Assembly (NCBI GenBank): GCA_020736575.1
Contig: JAGPYM010000022.1
Location: 310,001-374,000 of the forward strand
From: Thelonectria olida
Taxonomy: Eukaryota; Ascomycota; Sordariomycetes; Hypocreales; Nectriaceae
Length of the DNA stretch: 64,000 bases
Direction: 5' to 3'
Part shown: positions 21,727-30,956 of the stretch, one piece after another
How the letters are laid out: the number at the start of each line of letters is the position of its first letter
Numbering within the stretch: position 1 is the stretch's first letter
Notes under the pieces: generated by a model
Database searches by the model: none
The model's input: only the letters and a program-made list of their open reading frames with translations
What the model was told of the DNA's origin: nothing
Translations under genes and position numbers: made by a program

Positions 21727-21865
21727 TTTGATTATTGTGAAGAGCTTGGTTTTCAAAAAGATGATTTGGCGGTTTGGTAAAATTTCTTGGATGCTTGGAG
21801 CCTGTGGAGGATGTTGTGGATGCTGGTGAACTGAAAGTTGGAGCCAAGGTGGGAGTCAAGGGGGG

Positions 21866-21873
21866 TTTATATA
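21866..21873 (-). promoter_or_regulatory. TATA box of small secreted protein gene
   Basis: TATATAAA on the minus strand about 140 bp before the ATG at 21726, followed by a CA/CT-rich leader. Confidence 0.6.
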
Positions 21874-21944
21874 GATGAAGCTGAGTACGATCAATACAAG
21901 TTTATGTCCATTATGCAAGTGCTGGAGTTACATCGCATGCTAGC

Positions 21945-22960
21945 AGCTATGCCAATGAGACCGTAAAAGCTCGACATTACATGTGGCTTGGCAGGTTGAA
22001 AAATTTCTTGTAAGAGTTTAAGAATCTGGAAAAGATCTACATTCAGAACGCATCCTTGAACCTAACTTTGGAGGACTAAAAAGGTTGATTTGAGAACTTG
22101 TTATTGTGGCTCGTGATATTAAACAATACAACTTCCCATATCCATAAACTGCTCGGTAAACTCCGCCGACTTATCTATGCATGCATTAGTTAGACATCAG
22201 CCACTACAATATTGTTCCCACGCACATACCGGATATAGGAAAAGCCAACGCCGCAGCAGTCGCTGCTAAGTACCAAGCAAGTTTCCCAACGTCAAGCCTG
22301 TCCTAGAGCATCAGCGGCGCTATTCCCTTCGACCCCAAAAGCAAGGAGATCATTCTCGGCAACGTCATCATTAGCATTGACACCGTTCAGTATAATCTTG
22401 GATGGCAGTTATTGGAGGCTTTTCTCTTGCAAGACTTGCTGTTACTCTTTAGGGCTCAAACGGTGCTAGCGCAATTGAAAAGCTTTCGTGGCCAGCCGCT
22501 GAATAGAAGATGATAACACAGGAAGCAGAAGAGATATTGAAAAAGATACTAAACGCACGTATAGCCAAGAACCAATATTAGAAGGCAAGAATGGAATATT
22601 ACGTCAAGTAGAAAGACCACGCTCCTTTGTGGTGGCCTCAATGGGACCTAATACCTGGCAGTAAGGCATTGCTCTATGAATTCCATAAGCAGAACCCAGA
22701 TCGGCAATTACCATTATAGCGTCATAGGGGCTCCTAGCTACGTAGGTGGGTTGTATTGACGAGCCTCAATGTAGCACCCAACAAACTCCCCGATCCAGTA
22801 TCTCCTGTGCCGCCCTTGTTCATCCGTTTAGCGCGGCGCCACTCGGATCATGGGCGACTAACGGCGGGACGGGCCAAGGAGGGATCAAGAATATACGGTC
22901 CAACTTATGGAAATGCACGGCAAAGGAGCCAACTACATGGGATTTGTAAACTTTCCGTTG
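21945..22960 (+). pseudogene. Degenerate PNP_UDP-domain sequence, copy 1
   Basis: Compared with copies 2 and 3, this stretch contains the same blocks: IRNASL near 22045, GKA(N/H)-AAAVAA-x-YQASFPTS near 22230-22270, and KEIILGNVIIS near 22345-22370. These match the phosphorylase-superfamily motif 'GMGKA..AA..AA..FP......VGI.GG.P......I.LGDV.IS...VQYD.G' that forms the N-terminal domain of many fungal NLRs. Stops and frameshifts are frequent and no start codon or promoter can be placed. It runs directly into copy 2. Confidence 0.55.
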
Positions 22961-22974
22961 GTTTAGAAAATCTT

Positions 22975-23735
22975 GATTTCGAAAAGGTTAATTCGAAATA
23001 TCCCAAAAACTGCTCGGTAAATTCCGCCGACTTATCTATCCATGCATTGGTGAGACATCGGTCGTTATAACGTTATGTGCACGTATATGACGGGTATACG
23101 AAAAGCCCACGTGGCAGCAGTCACCGCTAATTGTCAAGCAAGTTTCCCAACGTCAAGCTTGCCCTCCATGGTAGGCATCGGCGGCGCTATTCAGTTCAGC
23201 CTCAGCGGCAAGGAGATCATTCTCGGCAACATCATCATCAGTAATAGCGTCATCCAGTATAATCTTGGACGGTAGTTGTTGGCGGTTTTCCTGCGCAATT
23301 AAAACGGTTGCGTGGCCGTAAAGCTGTTAAGCAGCCGTGAGCCCACTCCCTAGCCAAGGCTAGCCGATACAGCCACGGGTCAGAATAGAGCATAACAACA
23401 CAGAAGCCGAGAATATATGGTGGTAAAGATACTAAACTCACAGATAACCAAGAACCAATTCCGGAAAACAAGACTGGAAGACTATGCCAAATAGTAAGGC
23501 TACCCTCCTTCATAGTGCCTTAACGGGAGCTGATGCCTGAGGCATTGTGAGGCTATATCTCAATTTAGCGCCCAAAAAACCTTCGATCCGTTATAGCACC
23601 GGTCGGATCATCGATCATCGGCAAGCTAACGGCGAAAACGTCATAGAAATGCACCATGAAGGAGGCCACTATTTAGGATCTGCAAACTTTTTATTAGCGG
23701 CAGTCCACTAGTAAACACAAATAACTGCCGATGTG
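22975..23735 (+). pseudogene. Degenerate PNP_UDP-domain sequence, copy 2
   Basis: This copy reads GIRKAHVAAVTANCQASFPT, then after an indel VGIGGAIQFSLSGKEIILGN and IIISNSVIQYNLGR-stop. That is the best preserved phosphorylase-type core of the three copies. The VGIGGAI segment corresponds to the nucleoside-binding glycine loop. Multiple stops follow. Copies 1 and 2 are in tandem; both are followed by a CG-rich block with 'cggatcat' and 'gctaacggc' that is shared with copy 3. Confidence 0.6.
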
Positions 23736-23741
23736 GGAGGA

Positions 23742-23955
23742 GAGCAGCCTTTTCAATCACATGCAAGCTGCAGAGAATCGATAATCATTGCCTTGCTGGG
23801 ATATTTATAATGGTTGCACATCGAATACACTCCGTAGAAATGGTGTATGTTAGTTGGATTAACTTACTATCAATAATAGTGTAGCCGTTACGAAATATCC
23901 CAGCAAAGGCATTATTGATTATCGCTTCTCTGCAGCTGGCATGTGATGAAAAAAT
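23742..23955. repeat. Inverted-repeat block (two ~60-bp arms)
   Basis: Left arm 23742-23803 and right arm 23895-23955 are reverse complements with few mismatches (core 'caagctgcagag', 'attgccttgctgggatat'), separated by about 90 bp. The same block recurs at 28471-28683 in the same position relative to a PNP_UDP copy. It could be a MITE inserted before the region was duplicated. Confidence 0.65.
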
Positions 23956-23959
23956 CTAC

Positions 23960-25333
23960 TCACGGAGACGGCATCGAGAAAGTAGTTCCGCAATTTGTCC
24001 TGGGGTTGCGAGAAGACCCTTCCCGCACGGTTCTTTGGTCACGAACACTACTTGGTGCTCAGGTGAGGTTGGAGAAGTGACACATCGACGATGGTGGTAC
24101 ATAGGTAGCCACAGGAGACGGTATCACACATTTACGCGAGAATCGTCAGAACAATGTTACATGTCTGTTGCAGGTTCAGCAGGTCTAGTATCATATCCTC
24201 CTTGATCAGCTATAAACAGGATGAAGACTTCAACCAAGAAGACCTCCTGCATGAATGGGACAAGAATTCGATTCAGTAAATTATAAGTTAACTGGTGAGA
24301 ACGCGCTGTCTAACAGGTGATTCGTATGTCGAGCGGCCTAGATTACCAACATACTGAAGAAATAACTCGCCGAAGACGAGCAACTCGACCGCAGGAGGTT
24401 CTCGAGTCAGAGACCCGAAATGGAAAGCTCAGAGGCTCAGAGTACCCCTTGAGGAGATCGCCCGCATATCTGACAGTCTGGCCCGGCAGCGCTGAAGACC
24501 GGCAAACTCACCAGTTCCGCCGGGCCAGTTAGACCTATCACGCCCACTAGTACGGCTCGGTCCGGCGGCGGGACCTCCAAGGGGCGGGGGCTACCGAACT
24601 CGTACAGCGACCGAGCACCCCTGTACTAGTATGCTTTCTGTACTGGTCTTGTCATTTTACTGCTCTCTCTATGAAGCGTATGTCGAGGAAATGCAAAACT
24701 TCCCCAGACGTCATAAGGAGAATTCTTCTAGATCTGAATCAGGTTTCTGATAAGCAATTATTAGAAGAATGGTCGTCGATGTCGTAATCAATTTAAGGAA
24801 TAATATGTTATTGCCTTGGCATGTGAAATTTAGAGAGTACCTCGCGAAATCGCCATATTAGTATCCAATCTATCAACACAGCCATTGCGTCTGGACTAGT
24901 GCCAGCCTCCATCCACTAGGATGCGGAAGGCAGGGTGTAGTCGACATGAAATGTCCATAAAGGGAAGCGATTGTCGTAGGCCAAACTAAGCGGGAGTTGG
25001 GAACACTCTTTAATTTCCACAGTTGCAATAATTACGAATGCATTACGCCCAGTAACGGACGAAACGGCAATACAATGGGTTATAGTCTTATAGATACCTA
25101 ACTATGGCTTCTAAGACGGAGACGTTGACATGTTACATGAATTTGATTCCTCAATAACTATGATGTGGTGTACAGATCTAAAGGTCGGATATAATGCTTG
25201 CTCCCAACTTTACAAGTAGAGAGCAATAAGCACTTCACTAAAAGAAAAGGGCCATAAAGCAAAACCAGGCTGGCAGAGGACCGTAGCATGGCCATTAAAT
25301 AGAAGTATCTTCCACCCCGCATGAGATATACCA
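23960..25333. other. No supportable gene
   Basis: 24480-24640 is a GC-rich island with repeated CGG/CCG runs and 'actagta' at both edges. Around 24840 a short piece ('tagtatccaatctatcaac') also appears with changes at 27390-27410. No coding frame is convincing. Confidence 0.4.
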
Positions 25334-25452
25334 TGACCAAGGCTCATTGCGTGTGGCACAGTGGTTAGTCTAGCGAATTTGAGATAAATAACAGAATCGG
25401 CGATTTCCGTTGAAATTAGGGGACACCCGGCCCAGTCAACCTGGAACCTAAT
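25334..25452 (+). mobile_element. SINE-like (tRNA-derived?) copy, plus orientation
   Basis: This ~120-bp sequence has a second copy in reverse at 26359-26481, with about 85-90 % identity by eye. It contains TGGCACAGTGGTTAG, a good match to the pol III A box/D arm of a tRNA, and 44 bp further on GTTGAAATTAG, a weak B-box candidate. It ends in 'aacctggaacctaat'. No protein is encoded. tRNA-derived SINE is the best guess; a MITE end is the alternative. Confidence 0.45.
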
Positions 25453-25571
25453 ATGCGCAATTTCCGGAGCTAGTTACGACCTGCATTCGTTAGGGAAGTA
25501 TGTTCCCCAATGCTGAAATTCGAAACCTGATTTACAATTCTTAAAAAAAAAAAAAAATCGGAATAAAGATA

Positions 25572-25753
25572 TGTGTCCAACCTAGCAACCGTCGTCATCG
25601 TGAGCTCAACGAGTGAGTGCTAATTAATGAGTTTTTCTGTAAGTAACGACTTAGAGGAGCACTGAGAAACTTCATCACTCTCGCACTCACTACAGTTGTG
25701 GTTTCAATACGGCAGAGCCACTTGAATCGACAGGTTTCGTGAGGCGGGGTACA
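25572..25753 (+). repeat. Dispersed repeat shared with 32455-32716
   Basis: Shared blocks in the same orientation are 'gctcaacgagtgagtgct', 'ggtttcaatacggcaga' and 'cacttgaatc-acagg' followed by 'gaggcggggtacat'. Their order differs between the two copies, so one is rearranged. The 128-bp inverted repeat is inserted right after the 'gaggcggggtacat' end of this copy, while the other copy continues without it. Confidence 0.55.
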
Positions 25754-25758
25754 TTAAT

Positions 25759-26054
25759 CAGACATGACGATCTTTGCTTTTTTTGGTCCATTTCATGTCG
25801 ATCACATCTTGCCTTACCTACCGCCGTTTTACTACCAATATCACAATGCTGCCTTTCGAAATGCCCCTTACGTTTATATTTTTCACTACAACCGTGAAAA
25901 ATATAAACGTAAGGGGCATTACAACCGTGAAAAATATAAACGTAAGGGGCATTTCGAAAGGCAGCATTGTGATATTGGTAGTAAAACGGCGGTAGGTAAG
26001 GCAAGATGTGATCGACATGAAATGGACCAAAAAAAGCAAAGATCGTCATGTCTG
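25759..26054. mobile_element. Foldback/MITE-like element: perfect 128-bp inverted repeat
   Basis: Arms 25759-25886 and 25927-26054 are each 128 bp and, read base by base, exact reverse complements. Termini are CAGACATGACG...CGTCATGTCTG. The 40-bp spacer contains an extra copy of the inner 34 bp of the right arm ('ccgtgaaaaatataaacg...'), so the centre is a small direct duplication. ATTAAT flanks both sides (25753-25758 and 26058-26063), with three extra bases (GGA) on the right, which suggests a target duplication of TTAAT/ATTAAT. No transposase is encoded; long frames here are artefacts of the palindrome. Confidence 0.8.
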
Positions 26055-26358
26055 GGAATTAATGGGGTCTTGCCCTGTATAGTTATCCAGTTCTGCATTA
26101 GGAGAACTGCGACTGTTTCCCAGCATCCAAACTAAGGAGAGAGAAGCTTTTTACGCCCTTCAATGCGTTGCTTGTAGGGAAATTGATCCTTCGATAGTGA
26201 TGCGAATTTCAACATTTGCTGTGTTTACATTACCTTATATACAAACATTTAACAAAAAAGAAAAACGCCTCAGCTACAAGTTAGGGGCCTACATGCTACA
26301 TATTCGACAGCTTTTTGCTCATATGGTGTACCGCTCCAATGCTATTTTATTTCTTGAT

Positions 26359-26481
26359 TATTAGGTTCCAGGTTGACTGGGCCGGGTGTCCCCCAATTTC
26401 AACGGAAATTGCCGATTCTGTCATTCATCACAAATTCGCTAGACCAAACCATCTGTGCCAACACGGGATGAGCCTTGGTCT
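26359..26481 (-). mobile_element. SINE-like copy, minus orientation
   Basis: Reverse-complement partner of 25334-25452, sharing the A-box-like block, 'gacagaatcggcaatttcc' and 'ggacacccggcccagtcaac'. Together the two copies form ~120-bp inverted repeats enclosing about 0.9 kb that includes the foldback element. Confidence 0.45.
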
Positions 26482-26746
26482 CCTATAAGATTAAATGAGT
26501 GGCGACGCGGCGCAAACTTGGTATTAATCTCCAGCTTGTGGCGAACCTGCAAACCGGTCCTTGAACCCATCGTGCCTTTTATGGCGTATCCTCTATTCTT
26601 GACCCAGCCTCAATAATCCAGATGTTCAAATTGTTTCCTCAACTTATACGGAATTGTCGCCTCCCTAGCATTCTCTTCCGCCATCTGCTAGTTTCCTGAT
26701 ACTTGCTCGATGCAACCATCCAGTCGTCATTCCAATCCGCCTTAGG

Positions 26747-26755
26747 TATATAAAA
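26747..26755 (+). promoter_or_regulatory. TATA box of the 26921 gene
   Basis: TATATAAAA lies 165 bp upstream of the ATG at 26921. Confidence 0.45.
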
Positions 26756-26920
26756 CGGAGGCCAGTTCCTTTGCTAGCTCTGGTGCCTACCGACATAAAC
26801 CACATACCTTGCGCAGGCCGCACATAGCATTGAAGAACGCAAATGCATCTTTACTATTTCCTCATCTAGCCATACCTTCTTCTACAAATCGGATTAACAC
26901 GTCACATATCCAACTTCGCT

Positions 26921-27247
26921 ATGACCTCGTCCACAGAACTAACCTCCTACTTCCTCTCGTACCTCCAAGATCTCGACCCTTGCATCCAAGAAGTCGACCC
27001 CAACGCCTATATCTGGGTCCAGCCCACCATTGAAGACGACGACATAATTTTCGATGGTAAGGCACTAAGTACCTGGTACGAGGAGGAGCGTCGCCGTCGA
27101 ATCGGTGTTAGTGAGGATGGAGAGGAGAGAAGAGGACGGAAGCGTGTGCGGAAATATCACTCGAGGTTGGGCAAGTTGTATAAGAAGAAAACGGTTGAGG
27201 TCAGAGAAGGCAAACTAGGTTATAAGGATCGGATCTCTCAGATATAA
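26921..27247 (+). CDS. Hypothetical charged protein, 108 aa
   Basis: The ORF begins MTSSTELTSYFLSYLQDLDP after a CA-rich leader and an upstream TATA box. The N-terminal half is acidic (IEDDDIIFDGKALSTWYEEE). The C-terminal half is strongly basic (RRRRIGVSEDGEERRGRKRV, then KYHSRLGKLYKKK), so nuclear targeting is plausible. Clean coding composition, a sound start context and no internal stop support a real gene in an otherwise decayed region. No family is recognised and no membrane segment or signal peptide is present. It could instead be the first exon of a larger gene, but no good donor is seen before the stop. Confidence 0.5.
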   Translation: MTSSTELTSYFLSYLQDLDPCIQEVDPNAYIWVQPTIEDDDIIFDGKALSTWYEEERRRRIGVSEDGEERRGRKRVRKYHSRLGKLYKKKTVEVREGKLGYKDRISQI

Positions 27248-27479
27248 CGCCGCCACTTATACACAAATTTATGTCCGGAATGTCTACGGTTGCTGCGAAA
27301 GTTGCCGCGAAGAGTACTTCCCAACTCCCCCCTTAATCACACATCACTAGCATCGAGCAAATCCCCTCACTGTGGAGCAGCAGCAATCGATATTGGTATC
27401 CAGTCTATCAACTAGAACTGCTGAAGAAAGCATTCGGAATTTACCGATTCGTTAGTGCTTTCGAACAGGGATTTCTAAG

Positions 27480-28470
27480 TGCCGGAGTTTTATCACATGC
27501 TGACAGCTATGCCAATGAGAGTATGAGAGCTTAATACTACCTGTACGTGTGGCTAGACAGATTCTCTGGGCTGTCTTTCGCCCCAACGGCCACGTCGTCG
27601 TCAACTCGGACGGCATCAGGCTGAAAGACGTCTTATAAGAGCATAAGACTCTGGGAAGGATCTATATTCGGAACGCATCCTTGGACCCGATTTTGGAGGA
27701 CGAAAAGGTTGACCTCGAAAAGGTTGATTTCGAAAAGGTTGATTTCGAAAAGACTGATTGGGAAAATCTTGATTCGAAAAGGTTTTTTTTCGAAAATCTG
27801 TCATTCGATGTGCTCACGCATATGCTGGGTATAGGAAAAGCCCACGTGGCAACAGTCGCCGCTAGTTACAAGCAAAGTTTCCCAACATTAAGCTTGCCCT
27901 CATGGAGGCATCAGCGGCGCTATTCCCTTCAGCCTCAACGGCAAGGACATCATTCTCGGTGACGTCATCATCAGCTATGGCGGGCGTTATCTGGTATAAT
28001 CTTGGACGGTAGTTGTTTGGCGGTTTTCCTGCGCAAAGACGCCCTGCTAGACTCCTTAGGGAGGCGAAATGCTGAGATTCAAACGGTACTGCGCAATTAA
28101 AAGGGGGTTTCGGAGCCGTAAGCTGGCTGTTAAGCAGCCGCAGGCCCACAAAACAACACAGGAAGCCGAGAATAGATAATGGAAAAGATACTGAACTCAT
28201 AGATAACCAAGAACCGATTTCGGAAAACAAGACTGGAATATTACGCCAAATGGTAAGGCTACCCTCCTTCGTAGCGGCCTCAACAGGGCCTAATTATCTG
28301 CCGACGCTCAATTTAGCGCGAAAATCCTTCTGTCTAATATCTCCGGTGCCCGCTTTGTCGATCCGTTGTAACGTAGGCGGCGCTCGGATCATCGGCAAGC
28401 TAACGGCAAAACGGCATAAAAAGATGAGATCAGCAAACTTTCCGTTGGCGGTAGTCACCAGTAAACTAGA
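27480..28470 (+). pseudogene. Degenerate PNP_UDP-domain sequence, copy 3
   Basis: The copy begins with a segment shared with copy 1 ('agctatgccaatgaga' and 'gaacgcatcctt'). It encodes GHVVVNSDGIRL, RIYIRNASLDPILEDEKVD, a short KVDFE repeat, then GIGKAHVATVAASYKQSFPT, GAIPFSLNGKDIILGDVIIS, and after an insertion YNLGR-stop. The phosphorylase core is recognisable, but frameshifts and stops break it. The strand and order match copies 1 and 2, 4.6 kb upstream. This is probably the N-terminal part of a former NLR that was duplicated. Confidence 0.6.
27708..27782 (+). repeat. 15-bp coding tandem repeat (KVDFE)
   Basis: Units of 'gaaaaggttgatttc' are repeated about four to five times with decay, encoding KVDLE, KVDFE, KVDFE, KTDWE. 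A single-unit trace is present in copy 2 at about 22975, so the expansion happened after the copies split. Confidence 0.6.
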
Positions 28471-28683
28471 GCAGCCTTTTTCATCACATGCAAGCTGCAG
28501 AGAAGCGATAATCATTGCCTTGCTGGGATAGTTCTTTGATAGTTATACATCGAACACTATCTGTAAAGATGGTGTATGTTGGATCATCTTACCATCATAA
28601 TGATAGTATAACCATTATGAAATATCCCAGCAAAGGCAATGATTATCGCTTCTCTGCAGCTTGCATATGATGGAAAAGGCTGC
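28471..28683. repeat. Inverted-repeat block, second occurrence
   Basis: Arms 28471-28530 and 28623-28683 are near-perfect reverse complements (about 60 bp, spacer 92 bp) and match the block at 23742-23955. Confidence 0.7.
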
Positions 28684-28991
28684 TCACGGAGACAGCCATC
28701 TCCACAAGCAACGTGGTCCCATGCACGGGCAGCAGACCCTGAATATTGATACTGATTCTCTAGGGATCCGAATAATGGAACAGCGCAATTTTTATAGGAA
28801 GGCGTGCCTTATCATTATATTGACACACTCTGCCCTCAGCCGGCATATACATTCCAAGCAATAACGTTTGTCACAGCAGAGCTTTTCCCTTTAGAACTAA
28901 GCGACTCACACATTAGGCAAGTAGGGCTTCCCGAAGAACCCAAATAAGGAGCGTATTTTGGAGCCGGTTGCAGTAATAATCATAGCCCCAA

Positions 28992-29351
28992 TCAACCCGG
29001 TGGTTGGGAACGAGTTATCAATACCCAAGCCGAGATGCTGAACCAATCCTCAATATTTAGACTCAACGCCTCTAGCCATTTCGTCAGCCTCGCAATTCGA
29101 TTTCTCCTTGGTCGGGGAGGCACATCTTCAATTCTCAGCTGCATTGTCTTGATGCCTAGCAGATCGCAGTGGCCGGTGAGGATTCTATAATACGAGATCA
29201 TTTGTCCGTCCTGTTGGGCAAATCTTGCTGTAAATAGAATGTCTCCCCTGATTAATCTGCTTGCAGAGGGCTTAATTTGAGTCGATATCACAAAGGATTC
29301 GAAGCCAGTAGGTGCCATTAGTCGCCGTCCAACTTTTGTCGCAGCAGACAA
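28992..29351 (-). CDS. Possible hypothetical protein, 119 aa
   Basis: The minus-strand ORF has protein-like alternation (GFESFVISTQIKPSASRLIR, then GDILFTARFAQQDGQMISYY) and a basic, tryptophan-containing C-terminal part. No signal peptide, domain or splice site was recognised and there is no obvious promoter. It may be a fragment of a decayed gene. Confidence 0.25.
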   Translation of the reverse strand: MSAATKVGRRLMAPTGFESFVISTQIKPSASRLIRGDILFTARFAQQDGQMISYYRILTGHCDLLGIKTMQLRIEDVPPRPRRNRIARLTKWLEALSLNIEDWFSISAWVLITRSQPPG

Positions 29352-29492
29352 TGCGCAGCAACGAGACTGAGGCGCCAGAATAAAGGCAGTCGAGGAAGCC
29401 AGGCGGCAGACACTCTGAAAGTGAGGAGCTTCCTTGATGAGGGTTTCGCGATGCTGTCAGGCGTCACGCGGGTCACATAGCCAGATTGACAG

Positions 29493-29617
29493 GATCTTCA
29501 GGAGGTCTTTATTGACAAGATCAACAGGAGGTCTTGATCGACGTGATCAACAGGAGGTCTTGATCGTCAAGATCAACAGGAGGTCTTGATCGTCAAGATC
29601 AACAGGACGTCTCGCCA
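29493..29617. repeat. 26-bp minisatellite, about 4.5 units
   Basis: The unit gatcaacaggaggtcttg + atcgtcaa is repeated in tandem; the third and fourth units are identical and the outer ones diverged. Each unit contains an imperfect internal dyad (gatc...gatc). No protein frame runs through it. Confidence 0.8.
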
Positions 29618-29639
29618 CCTAAGACCCTAAGGAGACCTC

Positions 29640-30509
29640 GCCACAGCTGACAAATTTCCTCCTATTTAACCTAGCAGTAGATTGGTATAAATGACTTGCT
29701 TTATAACCCTCTCTTAGAAAATCAAGAGCATCTATGACCTCAATATTCCTTCATACAGTTTAACATCATGAATGTCGGCGCCAACCGCGCTGATGGGCCT
29801 TGCTGTCTTTGGTGAGGCTGACGATAATTTTCGAAGAGATGACTCTTCATCTCGTAGCAAGGGGAGGGAGAACCGTCCGCCTACGTTCCAATTTCAGGTG
29901 TCTTGTCTCTGATGCGTCTCATTAAGCAGAGGTCGAGGGCTCTTTGGAGAGCAAACAGTGAAGACAAGCTAAAATGAGGTTTTCGTCTGAACCTTTATAA
30001 CTGTTTGACGTTCTCCCGGTGTTCTCAGCCCTTGCTGAGATGCACAAGGCGAGGGGAGCCGCTTAACCCCAAGAGGTAGAGACGGGGCTCCGAGCATCTC
30101 GGCGAGGCTACGGTCGGTGTCTAGCTCACTAGTCTCGGGATAGGAGGAATGGCGAAAAATAGTAGGCATAGTCTATAAGACAACTGCATCACGGACATTT
30201 TCATTGTAACCCGCTTCCGTAGCTGGCTAAGAGATCTGGACTCGAGCTGGATAAAAGCTTTCGACGCATGATGATGTAGTGGAGCTGAGAAAGGAAATAA
30301 AAGGATGTCAATATTGATGGAGGGCCCGAAGCAGGTTTATTAGGCGGTGTTATTCTAGCCAAGGTTCCTCATTTCCAAAGCAGCCCCAGCAGGCGCCCTT
30401 TTGCACCCTCTGCTATTTACCCCCCGATACCTCCTTCCGGCTGGCCAAAGCTCCTGCTCACACAATGACAGGGGGCACAAACCGATGGAAGGAATCTACG
30501 AAGCACGTC
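29640..30509. other. No supportable gene
   Basis: A TATAAAT at 29688 and an ATG at 29768 start a 15-codon frame only. The minus-strand ORF at 29969-30169 shows no recognised family. Confidence 0.35.
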
Positions 30510-30956
30510 TTAATACTTTGACACACAGCCGCGATGGGCTTTACCATATGGACACCACGCAAAAATGGCTGGCACCTTTGCTGCCGGGTCGCTTGAGACA
30601 GGTCGTCTCACGTCGGCATAGATAATGGTCCCATCTCTCATGGGAACTGAAATGTTGTATTCACATAGCAGTTCGCTTTCCAGAGGTTTGCTGTCGGGGG
30701 TCTCCCTATACCCTTTGGGAAGCACCTCAGTCGAGCGGCCAGTGAAGCCCTTATAGTTCGGACCAGGCATTCCATCAGCATTGCTGAACAGCTCCGGTGC
30801 CGGACTGGAGACCATATCAATTTCCACGCCTGTAACATATCCGGATTAGGATTAGGCAGGCAAATTGACTAAGGATGTTGGAGGGACATTGTCCTTACCA
30901 TGGGGTGCAAGCTTCTTTGTGATGGGAAGCACCTTTCTTTCTGGGAATCCTCTCAT
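30510..30956 (-). pseudogene. CocE/NonD-type hydrolase, N-terminal fragment
   Basis: Exon 1 (30956-30899) encodes MRGFPERKVLPITKKLAPHG. A 69-bp intron (GTAAGG...GTTACAG, 30898-30830) is removed in frame. Exon 2 continues VEIDMVSSPAPELF, GYRETPDSKPLESELLCEYN and ISVPMRDGTIIYADVRRP, then KVPAIFAWCPYGK. The last two blocks are the start of the alpha/beta-hydrolase domain of CocE/NonD (X-Pro dipeptidyl-peptidase S15-like) hydrolases. About 10 residues later the frame changes to unrelated sequence and stops at 30510, so the catalytic Ser, Asp and His are missing. Start, splice sites and codon use are well preserved, pointing to a fairly recent truncation. Confidence 0.75.

Noticed and set aside
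21369..21780. Plus-strand poly-alanine ORFs
   Set aside because: They come from the CCG microsatellite antisense to the glycine codons of the secreted protein gene.
25690..26135. Several long open frames on both strands encoding nearly the same peptide (FFGPFHVDHILPYLPP)
   Set aside because: They arise because the 128-bp palindrome reads the same on both strands. There is no start context or domain, and the frames end in flanking repeat.
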